A stretch of DNA of 64,000 nt from Muricoccus nepalensis (GCF_006438825.1 NZ_RCZP01000007.1:1-64000), one strand, 5' to 3'. Counted from the first letter of the stretch, positions 8,783 to 18,492 are shown. The notes: generated by a model from the sequence alone, not told the origin. Translations and numbers: made by a program.

Positions 8783-9517
8783 ATGCTTGCCGATTGCCTG
8801 CACGGCCTGACCGCCCTTGCTCCCCACGACATGGCCGCCCTCATGGCCGCGATGCTGCTCGCGGGCCTCGCGGGCAGCGTCACCCATTGCGCGGGGATGT
8901 GCGGCCCCTTCGTGATCGCGCAGATCGCCGACGATCCCCGCGGGGGGCGCCTCGCGCGCCTCGGGGGCGCGGCGCTGCTGCCCTACCACGCCGGCCGCGC
9001 GGTCGGTTACGCGGCGCTGGGCGCCCTGGCGGGCAGCGCCGCGGGGCTGGTCTCCCTCGCCGCCTGGCGGGGGCTGCTGGCCCTGCCGCTCGCCCTCGCG
9101 GCGCTGGTCATGCTCGGCCAGGCGGCCGCGCGCCTGCCGCTGCCGGCGGGACTGCGCCTCCGGCTGCCGGTGCCGCACGCGGGGCTGCCCGGCGCGGCGC
9201 GCCTCGCCCGGCTGCTCGACGCGCCGGCCGGCCCGCGGCGGGGCTTCCTCCTCGGCCTCATGCTCTCGGCCATTCCCTGCGGCCTGCTCTACGGCGCGCT
9301 CGCCGCGGCCATGGCGGCCGGCAGCGCCCTCGCCGGCGCGCTGGCCATGCTCGCCTTCGTCCTCGGCACGATCCCGGCGCTCGTCGGCGTCGCGCTGCTC
9401 GGGCGCCTCTTCGGCCGGCGCCACGGCCCGGCCCTTCGTCTCGCCTCCGCGGTCGCCCTCGTGGCGAACGGCGGCGTCCTGGCGGTGCTCGCCTTGCGCG
9501 CGGCGGGCCTCGCTTGA
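8783..9517 (+). CDS. TauE/SafE (UreH-type) membrane protein linked to cbb3 oxidase
   Basis: About 244 residues with six or so membrane segments. The signature '[18 protein letters not shown]' (HCxGMCG) near the N-terminus is that of the UreH-2/cytochrome-biogenesis membrane family, often found next to cco genes and suspected to act in metal or thiol handling during oxidase assembly. Start ATG 8783 has GAGGGG 6 nt upstream. ATG 8768 lacks a site, so the later start is preferred. The stop codon overlaps the FNR box of ccoN, so both genes are probably part of one oxygen-responsive unit. Confidence 0.82.
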   Translation: MLADCLHGLTALAPHDMAALMAAMLLAGLAGSVTHCAGMCGPFVIAQIADDPRGGRLARLGGAALLPYHAGRAVGYAALGALAGSAAGLVSLAAWRGLLALPLALAALVMLGQAAARLPLPAGLRLRLPVPHAGLPGAARLARLLDAPAGPRRGFLLGLMLSAIPCGLLYGALAAAMAAGSALAGALAMLAFVLGTIPALVGVALLGRLFGRRHGPALRLASAVALVANGGVLAVLALRAAGLA

Positions 9518-9527
9518 TCTGGATCAA
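9514..9527 (+). promoter_or_regulatory. Perfect FNR/Anr box upstream of ccoN
   Basis: TTGAT-CTGG-ATCAA matches the FNR consensus in all ten fixed positions. Its centre is at 9520.5; a class II promoter would start near 9562, 17 bases before the ccoN start codon. The TGA of the upstream gene lies inside the left half-site. Expected effect: induction of the oxidase at low oxygen. Confidence 0.85.
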
Positions 9528-9578
9528 GGTCCCGCGATCACGCCCGTGGGACGACGCCCGCATCACAAGGAGCGCCCC

Positions 9579-11075
9579 ATGCCAGAGGGTCTGACCACTC
9601 AAACCCTGCCGTTCCCCGGCGTCGCCGCCCAGTCCCGCGCCCAGCCCGACTATGTCGAGGCGCCGCTGCGGGCCTTCGCGATCGCGACCATCTTCTGGGG
9701 AATCGCGGGCTTCGCGGTGGGCGTGCTGATCGCCGCCCAGCTCGCCTACCCCGCGCTGAACTTCGGCCTCGAGTTCACGAGCTTCGGGCGCGTGCGCCCG
9801 CTGCACACCTCGGCCGTGATCTTCGCCTTCGGCGGCAACGCGCTGTTCCTCACCAGCCTCTACGTCGTGCAGCGCACCTGCCGCGCGCGGCTCTTCGGCG
9901 GCGAGGAGACGGCCTGGTTCCTCTTCTGGGGCTACCAGTTCTTCATCGTCGTGGCCGCCACCGGCTACCTTCTGGGGATCACCCAGGGCAAGGAGTACGC
10001 GGAGCCCGAGTGGTACGCGGACCTCTGGCTGACGGTGGTCTGGGTCGCCTACCTCGTGGTCTACGGCGGCACGATCCTCCGCCGCGAGGAGCCGCATATC
10101 TACGTCGCCAACTGGTTCTTCCTCGCCTTCATCATCACCGTCGCCGTGCTGCACCTCGGCAACAACGTCGCCATCCCCGTCAGCCTCTTCGGCGCCAAGT
10201 CCTACGGCGCGGCCTCGGGCGTGCAGGACGCGATGATCCAGTGGTGGTACGGCCACAACGCGGTGGGCTTCTTCCTGACCGCGGGCTTCCTCGGCATGAT
10301 GTACTACTTCATCCCCAAGCAGGCCGAGCGGCCCGTCTACTCCTACCGCCTGTCCATCGTGCACTTCTGGGCGCTGACCTTCCTCTACATCTGGGCCGGC
10401 CCCCACCACCTCCACCACACCGCGCTGCCCGACTGGGCGCAGACGCTCGGCATGGTCTTCTCGGTCATGCTGTGGATGCCCTCCTGGGGCGGCATGATCA
10501 ACGGGCTGATGACCCTCTCCGGCGCCTGGGACAAGCTGCGCACCGACCCCGGCCTGCGCTTCTCCGTCGCGTCCCTCGGCTTCTACGGCATCGCGACCTT
10601 CGAGGGGCCGGTGATGAGCATCCGCGCCGTGAACTCGCTGTCGCACTACACCGACTGGACCATCGGCCACGTCCATTCCGGCGCGCTGGGCTGGAACGGC
10701 TTCATCACCTTCGGCGTGCTCTACTGGCTCGTGCCGCGCCTCTGGGGCCGCACCCAGCTCTGGTCCAACCGCATGGCGAGCTGGCACTTCTGGATCGCGA
10801 CGCTTGGCATCCTCCTCTACATCACCTCGATGTGGGTCTCGGGCATCATGCAGGGCCTCATGTGGCGCGCCTACGACCACCTGGGCTTCCTCCAGTACGC
10901 CTTCGTCGAGACCGTCGCGGCGCTGCACCCCTACTACGTCATCCGCGCTCTGGGCGGCGTCCTCTACCTCACCGGCGCCCTGCTCATGGCCTACAACCTG
11001 TGGCGCACGGTGCGCATGCCGGTGGCGGAGGCCCAGGCCGCCCGCACCGTCGACGCCCTGCCCGCCGCGGCCTGA
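9579..11075 (+). CDS. ccoN: cbb3-type cytochrome c oxidase subunit I
   Basis: 498 residues, 12 membrane helices, catalytic subunit of the high-affinity cbb3 terminal oxidase. Visible haem/copper ligand contexts: '[15 protein letters not shown]', '[13 protein letters not shown]', '[15 protein letters not shown]' (CuB histidines) and '[14 protein letters not shown]'. Start ATG 9579 has AAGGAG 6 nt upstream; GTG 9546 is not needed. First gene of ccoNOQP behind the FNR box. It reduces oxygen to water in the inner membrane and pumps protons. Confidence 0.97.
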   Translation: MPEGLTTQTLPFPGVAAQSRAQPDYVEAPLRAFAIATIFWGIAGFAVGVLIAAQLAYPALNFGLEFTSFGRVRPLHTSAVIFAFGGNALFLTSLYVVQRTCRARLFGGEETAWFLFWGYQFFIVVAATGYLLGITQGKEYAEPEWYADLWLTVVWVAYLVVYGGTILRREEPHIYVANWFFLAFIITVAVLHLGNNVAIPVSLFGAKSYGAASGVQDAMIQWWYGHNAVGFFLTAGFLGMMYYFIPKQAERPVYSYRLSIVHFWALTFLYIWAGPHHLHHTALPDWAQTLGMVFSVMLWMPSWGGMINGLMTLSGAWDKLRTDPGLRFSVASLGFYGIATFEGPVMSIRAVNSLSHYTDWTIGHVHSGALGWNGFITFGVLYWLVPRLWGRTQLWSNRMASWHFWIATLGILLYITSMWVSGIMQGLMWRAYDHLGFLQYAFVETVAALHPYYVIRALGGVLYLTGALLMAYNLWRTVRMPVAEAQAARTVDALPAAA

Positions 11076-11090
11076 GGGAACACACCCGTC

Positions 11091-11825
11091 ATGTTCGGCA
11101 TCAAGTTCAACCACGGCGTGATCGAGCGGAACCTCATCCTGCTCGGCGTGCTGACGCTGATCACCATCTCGATCGGCGGCCTCGTGCAGGTCATCCCGCT
11201 CTTCGCCGTCGAGAGCACCATCGAGCGCGTGGGCGGCATCCGCCCCTACACGCCGCTGGAGCAGGCGGGGCGCGACATCTACGTGCGCGAGGGCTGCTAC
11301 ACCTGCCACAGCCAGATGGTCCGCCCCTTCCGCGACGAGCGCGAGCGCTACGGCCACTACTCCCTCGCGGCCGAGAGCATGTTCGACCACCCCTTCCAGT
11401 GGGGCAGCAAGCGCACCGGGCCCGACCTCGCCCGCGTCGGCGGCCGCTACTCCGACGACTGGCACGTGCTGCACCTGCGCAACCCGCGCCACGTCGTGCC
11501 GGAGAGCATCATGCCGACCTACGGCTTCCTGGACCGCCCGCTGAACTACGGCGACATCGGCCAGCGCCTGGCGACGCTCCGCACGGCCGGCGTGCCCTAC
11601 ACGGACGCCATGATCGCCAACGCCCGCGCCGACCTCGAGGCCCAGGCCCGGCCCGCGGAGGACGGCACCGCCTTCGCCGCCCGCTACGGCCGCGCCCGCC
11701 AGATGGACCCGGACGGCAACGCGAAGACCGTCACCGAGATGGACGCGCTGGTCGCCTACCTGCAGATGCTCGGCACCCTCGTGGACTTCTCCGAGGTGAC
11801 GCCCGAGCGGCTGCGGCAGCAGTGA
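11091..11825 (+). CDS. ccoO: cbb3-type cytochrome c oxidase subunit II
   Basis: 244 residues. One N-terminal anchor helix (about residues 14-40) precedes a periplasmic mono-haem c domain with C69-Y-T-C72-H73 followed by 'SQMVRP', typical of CcoO. '[16 protein letters not shown]' and a C-terminal '[11 protein letters not shown]' complete the family pattern. It passes electrons to CcoN. It begins 15 bases after ccoN. Confidence 0.97.
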   Translation: MFGIKFNHGVIERNLILLGVLTLITISIGGLVQVIPLFAVESTIERVGGIRPYTPLEQAGRDIYVREGCYTCHSQMVRPFRDERERYGHYSLAAESMFDHPFQWGSKRTGPDLARVGGRYSDDWHVLHLRNPRHVVPESIMPTYGFLDRPLNYGDIGQRLATLRTAGVPYTDAMIANARADLEAQARPAEDGTAFAARYGRARQMDPDGNAKTVTEMDALVAYLQMLGTLVDFSEVTPERLRQQ

Positions 11826-11838
11826 GGAGGGATCTGTC

Positions 11839-11991
11839 ATGACCATCGAGCAGATCCACAGCCTGCTGCTGACCGCCTGGATCGTCTGGTTCTTCGTGCT
11901 CTTCACCGGGATCGTCGTCTGGGCCATGCGCCCTGCCCGGCGGGAGAAGTTCGAGCGCGCGCGGCTGATCCCGCTGCGCGAAGCCGAGTAG
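11839..11991 (+). CDS. ccoQ: cbb3-type oxidase assembly/stability subunit CcoQ
   Basis: A 50-residue protein with one membrane helix (about residues 8-30) and a basic tail 'RPARREKFERAR', in the standard position between ccoO and ccoP. GAGGAGG lies about 9 nt before ATG 11839. CcoQ stabilises the association of CcoP with the NO core. Confidence 0.9.
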   Translation: MTIEQIHSLLLTAWIVWFFVLFTGIVVWAMRPARREKFERARLIPLREAE

Positions 11992-12002
11992 GAACGCGCG
12001 CC

Positions 12003-12902
12003 ATGCCCGACACAATGCACGACAGCCTGCACGCCGCGCCCCACCGCGATGCCCACACCGGCACCGCCACCACCGGCCACGAGTGGGACGGCATCCGCGA
12101 GCTGAACACGCCGCTGCCGCGCTGGTGGCTCTACACCTTCTACGCCTGCATCGCCTTCGCAGCGGTCTGGGTGGTGCTCTACCCCGCGCTGCCCTTCACC
12201 GGCACGGGCCTGCTCGGCTACACCGCGCGCGGCGCGGCCGACCAGGACCGCGTGGAGCAAGCGGCGGCCGCCGAGCCGATGCTGGCGCGCCTCCGCGCGG
12301 CGAGCCCCGAGGCGATCCTCGCCGACCCCGACCTGCGCGGCTACGCCGTCTCCGGCGGGCGCGTCGCCTTCGCCAACACCTGCGCGGGCTGCCACGGCGC
12401 GGGCGGGCAGGGGAACCCCGGCTTCCCGAACCTGGCCGACGACGAGTGGCTCTGGGGCGGCAGCCTGGCGCAGGTCGAGGCGACGATCCGCCACGGCATC
12501 CGCGCGCCGGACGACGACGAGACCCGCACCTCCATGATGCCGCGCTTCGTGGCGGACGGGCTGCTGACCGGGTCCCAGGCGAACGACGTGGCGGAGCACG
12601 TCCTCTCGCTCACCAGCCGCGCGACCGACAAGGCCGCGGCCGAGCGCGGCGCCGCCGTCTTCGCCGAGAACTGCGTGAGCTGCCACGGCGAGCGCGCCGA
12701 GGGGAACCGCGAGATGGGCGCGCCGAGGCTGGATGACCAGGTCTGGCTCTACGGCGGCGACAAGGCGACCATCCTGCGCACCGTCTCCTACGGCCGCGGC
12801 GGCGCCATGCCCGCCTGGGAGCGCCGGCTGGACCTCGCCACCATCCACATGCTGACCGTCTACGTGCAGAGCCTGGGCGGCACGGAGCCGGCGGCGCCGT
12901 GA
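12003..12902 (+). CDS. ccoP: cbb3-type cytochrome c oxidase subunit III (di-haem)
   Basis: 299 residues. 'GHEWDGIRELNTPLPRWWLYTFY' style N-terminus with a membrane anchor (about 42-62), then two cytochrome c domains with C127-A-G-C130-H131 and C224-V-S-C227-H228. It accepts electrons from soluble or membrane cytochromes and passes them to CcoO. The stop overlaps the GTG of ccoG. Confidence 0.97.
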   Translation: MPDTMHDSLHAAPHRDAHTGTATTGHEWDGIRELNTPLPRWWLYTFYACIAFAAVWVVLYPALPFTGTGLLGYTARGAADQDRVEQAAAAEPMLARLRAASPEAILADPDLRGYAVSGGRVAFANTCAGCHGAGGQGNPGFPNLADDEWLWGGSLAQVEATIRHGIRAPDDDETRTSMMPRFVADGLLTGSQANDVAEHVLSLTSRATDKAAAERGAAVFAENCVSCHGERAEGNREMGAPRLDDQVWLYGGDKATILRTVSYGRGGAMPAWERRLDLATIHMLTVYVQSLGGTEPAAP

Positions 12903-14404
12903 GCAAGATGCAGAAGCCGGCGGCCTTCGCGCCCGACGACCGCGACCAGCCGCTCTACGCCGACCGCGTGCGGGTCTACCCGCAGGCGGTGACCGGGGTG
13001 GTGCGCCGGGCGAAGTGGGCCGTGCTGGGCTTCTGCCTCGGTCTCTACTACCTCCTGCCCTGGATGCGCTGGGACCGTGGCCCGGGCCAGCCCAGCCAGG
13101 CCGTGCTGGTGGACCTCGACAAGGGCCGCCTCTTCTTCTTCCCGATCGAGGTCTGGCCGCAGGAGGTCTACTACCTCACGGGCCTGCTGCTGCTCGGGGC
13201 CCTCGCGATCTTCGCCGCGACCGCGCTCTTCGGCCGGGTCTGGTGCGGCTTCGCCTGCCCGCAGACCGTCTGGACCGACCTCTACATGCTCGTCGAGCGC
13301 TGGATCGAGGGCGACCGCAACGCGCGCATGCGCCGCGACGCGAAGCCCCGCTGGGGCGCGGCGGACTGGGCGCGGAAGGTCGGCAAGCACGCGGCCTGGA
13401 TCGTCATCGCGGCGGCGACGGGCGGCGCCTGGGTGATGTACTTCACGGACGCCCCGACGCTCGCGCGCGACCTGCTCCTCTTCCAGGCATCCTCAGCCAT
13501 CCTCGGCTTTGCGGGGCTCCTCACCCTCTCCACCTATCTTCTCGCGGGCTGGGCGCGCGAGCAGGTCTGCACCTACATGTGCCCCTGGCCGCGCTTCCAG
13601 GCCGCGATGCTCGACGACGACAGCCTCGCGGTCTCCTACCGCGACTGGCGCGGCGAGCCCCGCGGCAAGGCGCGCGACGCCTCCGCCGGCGACTGCATCG
13701 ACTGCCGCGCCTGCGTGAACGTCTGCCCGACCGGCGTCGACATCCGCGACGGCCTGCAGCTCGGCTGCATCAACTGCGGCCTCTGCATCGACGCCTGCGA
13801 CAGCATGATGACGAAGATCGACCGCCCCACCGGGCTGATCGCCTTCGAGACGGTCGGCAACCTCGCCGCCGCGACGGCCGCGACGGCCGCCATCCCGCCC
13901 GGACCGGCCCGCTGCGCCCCCGGGCTCGCCGCCCGCCGCCCGGCGCGGCTGCTCCGCCCGCGCACCTACTTCTACGCCGCCGCCATGGCGATGATCGGCG
14001 CGGTGATGGTCGGCGCCTTCGTCGGCCGCACCGATGTCGGCCTCGAGGCGCTGCGGGACCGCTCGCCGCTCTTCGTCCGCCTCGCCGACGGCAGCGTCCG
14101 CAACAGCTACACCCTCAAGATCTCCGACCGCCGCGCCGCGACGGAGCGGCTCGCCGTCGCGGTCGAGGGGCTGCCGGCCGGCGCTTCCTGGGGCGTGCTG
14201 AACGGCACCGACTCCGACGGGGCCGGCCGGCCGCTGGTCGAGACCCGCGCCGACGGCGTCGCCGAGGTGCGCCTCTTCGTCACGACCGTGCCCCTGGGCC
14301 GGCCGGAGGAGGAGAGCACCCCCATCCGCATCCACCTGATCGAGCCGGGGACCGCCATCGAGCGCGCGGCCGTCGGCACCGTCTTCCTGAGGCCCCGGAC
14401 ATGA
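12899..14404 (+). CDS. ccoG: Cytochrome c oxidase accessory protein CcoG (FixG/RdxA)
   Basis: 501 residues. Several membrane helices with 'GRVWCGFACPQTVWTDLY', then two ferredoxin-like clusters ('CIDCRACVNVCPTG' and 'CINCGLCIDACD'), and a C-terminal Ig-like FixG domain. CcoG is a cupric reductase that helps supply Cu(I) for CuB assembly. Start GTG 12899 overlaps the ccoP stop, and the end overlaps ccoH by 4 bases (ATGA), so translation is coupled. Confidence 0.96.
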   Translation: MSKMQKPAAFAPDDRDQPLYADRVRVYPQAVTGVVRRAKWAVLGFCLGLYYLLPWMRWDRGPGQPSQAVLVDLDKGRLFFFPIEVWPQEVYYLTGLLLLGALAIFAATALFGRVWCGFACPQTVWTDLYMLVERWIEGDRNARMRRDAKPRWGAADWARKVGKHAAWIVIAAATGGAWVMYFTDAPTLARDLLLFQASSAILGFAGLLTLSTYLLAGWAREQVCTYMCPWPRFQAAMLDDDSLAVSYRDWRGEPRGKARDASAGDCIDCRACVNVCPTGVDIRDGLQLGCINCGLCIDACDSMMTKIDRPTGLIAFETVGNLAAATAATAAIPPGPARCAPGLAARRPARLLRPRTYFYAAAMAMIGAVMVGAFVGRTDVGLEALRDRSPLFVRLADGSVRNSYTLKISDRRAATERLAVAVEGLPAGASWGVLNGTDSDGAGRPLVETRADGVAEVRLFVTTVPLGRPEEESTPIRIHLIEPGTAIERAAVGTVFLRPRT

Positions 14405-14877
14405 ACGCGATCGCTCACCGTCCCCCCGTGCGGGGTCGCTGGATTCCCTGGGTCTTCGTCGCGGGCTTCCTCGTCGTGATCGGGGTGAACGGCGTGTTGA
14501 TCACCGCGGCCGTCGGCACCTTCACGGGCACGACGACCACGGGCTCCTACGACCGCGGCCTCGGCTACGGCGCGGTGCTGGAGGAGGCCGCGCGGCAGAA
14601 GGCGCTCGGCTGGCAGGGCCGGGTCTCCCGCGTTGACGGGGGCATCGCGCTCACCCTCCGCCTGCTGGACGGCGCGCCGCTGCCGGCGGACGCGGTCGTC
14701 ACCGGCACCCTCCAGCGCCCGCTCGACCGCACCGCCCTGCCGCTCGCCTTCCAGCCCTCCGCCCCCGGCACCTGGCGCGCCGCGGCCGAGGCGGCCCCGG
14801 GCGCCTGGGAGGCCGTGCTGACCGTCGCCCGCGGCGCCGACCGGCTGGAACTGCGCGAGAGGCTCGTGATCCCATGA
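14401..14877 (+). CDS. ccoH: FixH/CcoH family assembly protein
   Basis: 158 residues. One N-terminal membrane helix ('GRWIPWVFVAGFLVVIGVNG') precedes a periplasmic beta-rich domain with 'SYDRGLGY' and 'ALTLRLLDGAPL', as in FixH. It is required for cbb3 assembly, probably with CcoI. It overlaps ccoG and ccoI by 4 bases each. Start ATG 14401 is fixed by the overlap. Confidence 0.93.
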   Translation: MNAIAHRPPVRGRWIPWVFVAGFLVVIGVNGVLITAAVGTFTGTTTTGSYDRGLGYGAVLEEAARQKALGWQGRVSRVDGGIALTLRLLDGAPLPADAVVTGTLQRPLDRTALPLAFQPSAPGTWRAAAEAAPGAWEAVLTVARGADRLELRERLVIP

Positions 14878-17237
14878 CCGCCTTTCCGGCCCGCCTCGCG
14901 GCCGACGAGCCGGGCCTCAGCGCCGCGGACTGCGCGCACTGCGGCGCGCCGGTCCCGCCGGGCGCCGGGCGCTTCTGCTGCACGGGCTGCGAGGGAGCGG
15001 CGGCCCTCATCGCCGGCCTCGGCCTCGGCGCCTTCTACCGGCGGCGCGAGGCGGCCGGCGGCATCCGCCCGACCGCCCTGCCGCCGGTGGACTTCGCCGC
15101 CCGCGCCGTGCCCGCCCGCGGCGGCGCGGAGCACAGCCTCGATCTGATGGTGGCGGGCCTGACCTGCGGGGCCTGCGTCTGGCTGGTCGAGCAGGCCCTG
15201 GCCGCCGACCCCGCCGTGCTGCGCGCGCGGGCGAGCCTCGCGACCCGGCGCCTGACCGTGACCTGGCGCGGCCCGGCCGAGCGCGCGGAAGCACTCGCCT
15301 CCCTCGTCGCCCGCCTCGGCTTCCAGGTGGCGCCCTGGTCCGCCGCCTGCCTCCGCGTCACCGAGGACGAGGAGGGACGCGCCCTTCTCCGCGCCCTCGG
15401 CATCGCGGCCTTCGGCGCGTCCAACGTGATGATGCTCTCCGTCGCCGTCTGGGTCGGCAGCGACATGGGGGAGGGCACGCGCGGCCTGATGCACTGGCTG
15501 GCCGCGCTGATCGCGCTGCCGGTGGTGCTCGTGGCCGGGATGCCCTTCTACCGCTCGGCCCTCGGCGCGATTCGCGCGGGCCGGGTGAACATGGACCTCG
15601 CGGTCTCGCTCGGCGTCCTCGCCACCACGGCGATGAGCCTGTCGGAGGCGCTCCGCAACGGCCCCTACACCTGGTTCGACGGCGCGACGGCGCTCCTCGC
15701 CCTGCTGCTCGGCGGCCGGGTGCTCGACCGTGCCGCCCGCCGCCGCGCCCGCCAGGCCTGCGCCGAGCTGCTGGCGCTGCAATCGGCCGAGGTGACGCGG
15801 CTCGAGGCCGGCGGCACCGCGCACCGGGTCGGCGCCGAGGCCGTCCGCGCCGGGGACCGCCTGCTGGTCGCGCCGGGGGAGCGCCTCGCGCTCGACGGCG
15901 TGCTGGAGGAGGGCGAGGCCCTGCTCGACACCGCCGCGACCTCCGGCGAGAGCCTTCCCCGCCGCTTCGCCGCGGGCGAGGCGCTGCCGGCCGGTGCCGT
16001 GAACCTCGGGGCTGCGCTCGTCCAGCGCGTGACCGCCGCCGCGGCCGAGGGCTCGCTCGCCGCCGTGGCCCGGCTGCTGGAGCGGGCGGAGGGGGCGAGG
16101 GGCCGCTACGTCTCCATCGCCGACCGCGCCGCCCGGCTCTACGTGCCCGTGGTCCATGCCGTGGCCGCGGTCACCTTCCTTGGCTGGTGGCTGGGGGTGG
16201 GCCTCCCCTGGCAGGCGGCGCTGGTCCCGGCCGTCGCCTCCCTCATCGTGACCTGCCCCTGCGGGCTGGCCATCGCGGTGCCGGCGGTGCAGGTGGTGGC
16301 CGTCGGCGCGCTGTTCCGCCGGGGCGTGCTGACGGGCTCGCCCACCGCGCTCGAGCGGCTGGCCGCCTGCGACGTCGCGGTGCTCGACAAGACCGGCACC
16401 CTGACGACCGGCCGTCCCGAGCTGCTGCCCGACACCGCCCGCCCGGCCGCCGCGCTGGCCGCCGCGGCCGCCCTCGCGGCCAGCAGCCGCCACCCGCTCT
16501 CCCGCGCCCTCGTCGCCGCCTGCCCCACGCCGGTCCAGGCCGCGGCGGGCGTGGAGGAGGTGGCCGGCGCCGGCCTCGCGCACGGGGAGGAGCGGCTGGG
16601 CAGCGCGAGCTTCTGCGGCGCGGCCGAGGCGGCGGAGGAGGGGCCGACCCTCTGGTACCGCGCGGGCCCGCTCGCCGCGCCGGTCGCCTTCCGCTTCGCC
16701 GACCCGCTCCGCCCCGACGCCGCCGAGGCGGTCGCGGCCCTGCGCGGCCTCGGCCTCGAGGTGGAGCTTCTCTCAGGCGACGCGGCCCCGGCGGTCGCGC
16801 GCGCGGCGGCGGCGCTCGGCATCACCGAGTGGCGGGCCGCGGCCAGCCCCACGGACAAGGCCGCGCGGATCGAGGCGCTGCGCGCCGCCGGGCGCCGCCC
16901 CCTGATGCTCGGCGACGGCATCAACGACGCGGCGGCCCTGGCCCTGGCCCATGCCTCCGCGACGCCCGCGGGCGGGACGGACCTCGCCCAGGCGGCGGCC
17001 GACCTCGTGCTGCGGGCGGAGGGGCTCTCGGCCCTGCCGGCCGCCCTGCGCACGGCGCGGCGGGCGCAGCGGGCGGCGCGGCAGAACATCGCCTTCAGCC
17101 TTGCCTACAACCTCGTCGCGGTGCCGATGGCCGTGGCCGGCTTCGTCACCCCCCTGATCGCGGCGCTGGTGATGGCCTCGTCCTCGCTCGCCGTGATCCT
17201 CAACGCGCTCCGGGTGGGGCGGGAGGCTTCAAAATGA
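14874..17237 (+). CDS. ccoI: Copper-exporting P1B-type ATPase CcoI/FixI
   Basis: 787 residues. N-terminal Cys-rich segment ('CAHCGAPVPPG', 'CCTGCEGAA'), heavy-metal-associated domain with 'GLTCGACVWL', membrane core with the C461-P-C463 ion motif, phosphorylation site D505 in DKTGTLT, and a hinge 'GDGINDAAALA'. CcoI delivers copper to the periplasmic side for the CuB centre of CcoN. Overlaps ccoH at the start and ccoS at the stop. Confidence 0.96.
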   Translation: MTAFPARLAADEPGLSAADCAHCGAPVPPGAGRFCCTGCEGAAALIAGLGLGAFYRRREAAGGIRPTALPPVDFAARAVPARGGAEHSLDLMVAGLTCGACVWLVEQALAADPAVLRARASLATRRLTVTWRGPAERAEALASLVARLGFQVAPWSAACLRVTEDEEGRALLRALGIAAFGASNVMMLSVAVWVGSDMGEGTRGLMHWLAALIALPVVLVAGMPFYRSALGAIRAGRVNMDLAVSLGVLATTAMSLSEALRNGPYTWFDGATALLALLLGGRVLDRAARRRARQACAELLALQSAEVTRLEAGGTAHRVGAEAVRAGDRLLVAPGERLALDGVLEEGEALLDTAATSGESLPRRFAAGEALPAGAVNLGAALVQRVTAAAAEGSLAAVARLLERAEGARGRYVSIADRAARLYVPVVHAVAAVTFLGWWLGVGLPWQAALVPAVASLIVTCPCGLAIAVPAVQVVAVGALFRRGVLTGSPTALERLAACDVAVLDKTGTLTTGRPELLPDTARPAAALAAAAALAASSRHPLSRALVAACPTPVQAAAGVEEVAGAGLAHGEERLGSASFCGAAEAAEEGPTLWYRAGPLAAPVAFRFADPLRPDAAEAVAALRGLGLEVELLSGDAAPAVARAAAALGITEWRAAASPTDKAARIEALRAAGRRPLMLGDGINDAAALALAHASATPAGGTDLAQAAADLVLRAEGLSALPAALRTARRAQRAARQNIAFSLAYNLVAVPMAVAGFVTPLIAALVMASSSLAVILNALRVGREASK

Positions 17238-17386
17238 ACGCGCTCGCCCTTCTCGTGCCGCTGGCCCTCGGCCTCGGCACCCTTGCCCTGCTCTTCTTCG
17301 GCTGGACGCTGGGGAACGGGCAGTACGACGACCCCGACGGGGCGGCCAGCCGCATCCTGTTCGACGACACAGAGGAGAATACCTGA
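17234..17386 (+). CDS. ccoS: cbb3-type oxidase assembly protein CcoS
   Basis: 50 residues: one membrane helix, then 'WTLGNGQYDDPDGAASRILFDD', the family hallmark (QYDD-x-x-G-x-x-x-R-I-L). Needed for cofactor insertion into CcoN. ATG 17234 overlaps the ccoI stop, and its own stop overlaps the next ATG (TGATG). Confidence 0.93.
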   Translation: MNALALLVPLALGLGTLALLFFGWTLGNGQYDDPDGAASRILFDDTEENT

Positions 17387-17589
17387 TGCCCGCCACCGGC
17401 TTCAGCGCCAGCCACGCGCTCTTCATGGTCCTGGCCGGGGCGCTCGCGCTCCTCGGCGTCCTGGCCACCGCCCGGGCGGCGGACCTGGGCTTCGCGGTGT
17501 TCGGCGCCGCCCTGATCGTCTTCGGCCTCGGCTTCGGCTTCTGGATGCTCAAGCGCGGGCTCGACGCCTGGGAGCGGGCGCGCCACTGA
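17386..17589 (+). CDS. Small two-helix membrane protein at the end of the cco operon
   Basis: 67 residues with two hydrophobic helices (about 10-30 and 34-55) and a basic end 'KRGLDAWERARH'. It starts at the A of the ccoS stop (TGATG), so it is translationally coupled to the assembly genes. Not a recognised family. The position suggests an accessory role in cbb3 assembly or stability; this is inference. Confidence 0.75.
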   Translation: MPATGFSASHALFMVLAGALALLGVLATARAADLGFAVFGAALIVFGLGFGFWMLKRGLDAWERARH

Positions 17590-17593
17590 CCGC

Positions 17594-17610
17594 GGGGGCC
17601 TTGCGGCCCC
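17594..17610 (+). terminator. Short GC hairpin after cco operon
   Basis: GGGGCC/GGCCCC stem with a 4-nt loop starting 5 bases after the last operon stop. It is followed by the stronger hairpin at 17624. Confidence 0.45.
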
Positions 17611-17623
17611 TCCCGAACGGAAA

Positions 17624-17656
17624 AAGGGGAACCGAGGCGCTGCCCCGGTCCCCCTT
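17624..17656. terminator. Bidirectional terminator between cco operon and PEP-CTERM gene
   Basis: Imperfect 15-bp stem (13 pairs, 2 A-C mismatches), loop of 3. On the minus strand the stem is followed by TTTTT; on the plus strand by a T-rich CTCTTT. It lies between convergent genes. Confidence 0.75.
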
Positions 17657-17707
17657 GCTCTTTGCCGAACCTGGCCAGGGGGGAGCCGTGAGGCCCCCCG
17701 TCCCGGC

Positions 17708-18298
17708 TCAGCCGCGGCGGCGGCGCGCCAGGCCGAGGCCGAGCAGGCCCATGCCGAAGACGGCCAGGCTGGCCGGCTCGGGCACGGAGGTCGGCACGGC
17801 GACGACCGGCGAGAAGGCGAAGATAAGGTCGTTGTAGTCGTAGTCGCCGTCGCGGAGGTCCTCGAAGCCGACATAGGTCACGGGGCCGGGGAGCTGGGCC
17901 ACCGCGGCCGCCGCGGCGGCCGAGAGGGCGCCGACGCCGAGGGACGAGAAGTTGGTCGTGTAGACGGCGTGGTAGAAGCCGTCGCCGCCCGCTCCGCTGT
18001 CCCTAACGCCGGTCGAGAAGGAGGCGCCGGTCGCCTGGTTCGTCAGCGTGAAGGTGACGATGCCATTGACGCTGCCCAGGTTCACGGTCGTACCGATGGC
18101 ATCGCTGCCGTTGTTGAAGATGACGTTGGGCGAGCCGCTGCGCGTGAGGACGCTGGTGTCCGCGGCGTCACGGTACACGAAGACGGCGGTGACCTGACCG
18201 TTCGAGCTCAGGCTGCCGGGGTCGACCGTGATGGGCGCGGCCTGCGCGGCCGTCGCAAGCCCTAGCGCCAGGGTCGCACCCGCTACCGTTCTGAACAT
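17708..18298 (-). CDS. PEP-CTERM protein with DUF4114-like domain
   Basis: 196 residues. ATG 18298 has AAGGAG 10 nt upstream and gives a signal peptide (MFRTVAGATLALGLATAAQA); the frame extension to 18319 is less supported. Near residue 150 the motif 'YVGFEDLRDGDYDYNDLIFAF' is the core of DUF4114-type extracellular domains. C-terminus VPEPASLAVFGMGLLGLGL then RRRR is a PEP-CTERM sorting signal. Likely an extracellular or surface protein exported by Sec and cut by exosortase. Its tail is nearly the same as that of the protein at 3196-3897. Confidence 0.88.
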   Translation of the reverse strand: MFRTVAGATLALGLATAAQAAPITVDPGSLSSNGQVTAVFVYRDAADTSVLTRSGSPNVIFNNGSDAIGTTVNLGSVNGIVTFTLTNQATGASFSTGVRDSGAGGDGFYHAVYTTNFSSLGVGALSAAAAAAVAQLPGPVTYVGFEDLRDGDYDYNDLIFAFSPVVAVPTSVPEPASLAVFGMGLLGLGLARRRRG

Positions 18299-18492
18299 GT
18301 TTAATTTGCTCCTTCGCACTCAAACGCTTAACAAGCGATAAGCGTGCCATCCCGTGAGATGTTTGTTTTTTCTGAGGGAACAAGGTTCGAAAGCAAAACG
18401 AGCTTCGGAAGCGTCAAGGAATCTGACTCCAATTCCGTATCCGCATCGAAAGGGGGTTGCGGCGGCGGCCCTTGACCCTCGCGCAACCCTTG

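Noticed and set aside
9258-12848. 1196-codon open frame antisense to ccoNOP
   Set aside because: Its translation is Val/Gly/Arg/His-rich without domains, and the other strand encodes unmistakable oxidase subunits; it is a high-GC shadow frame.
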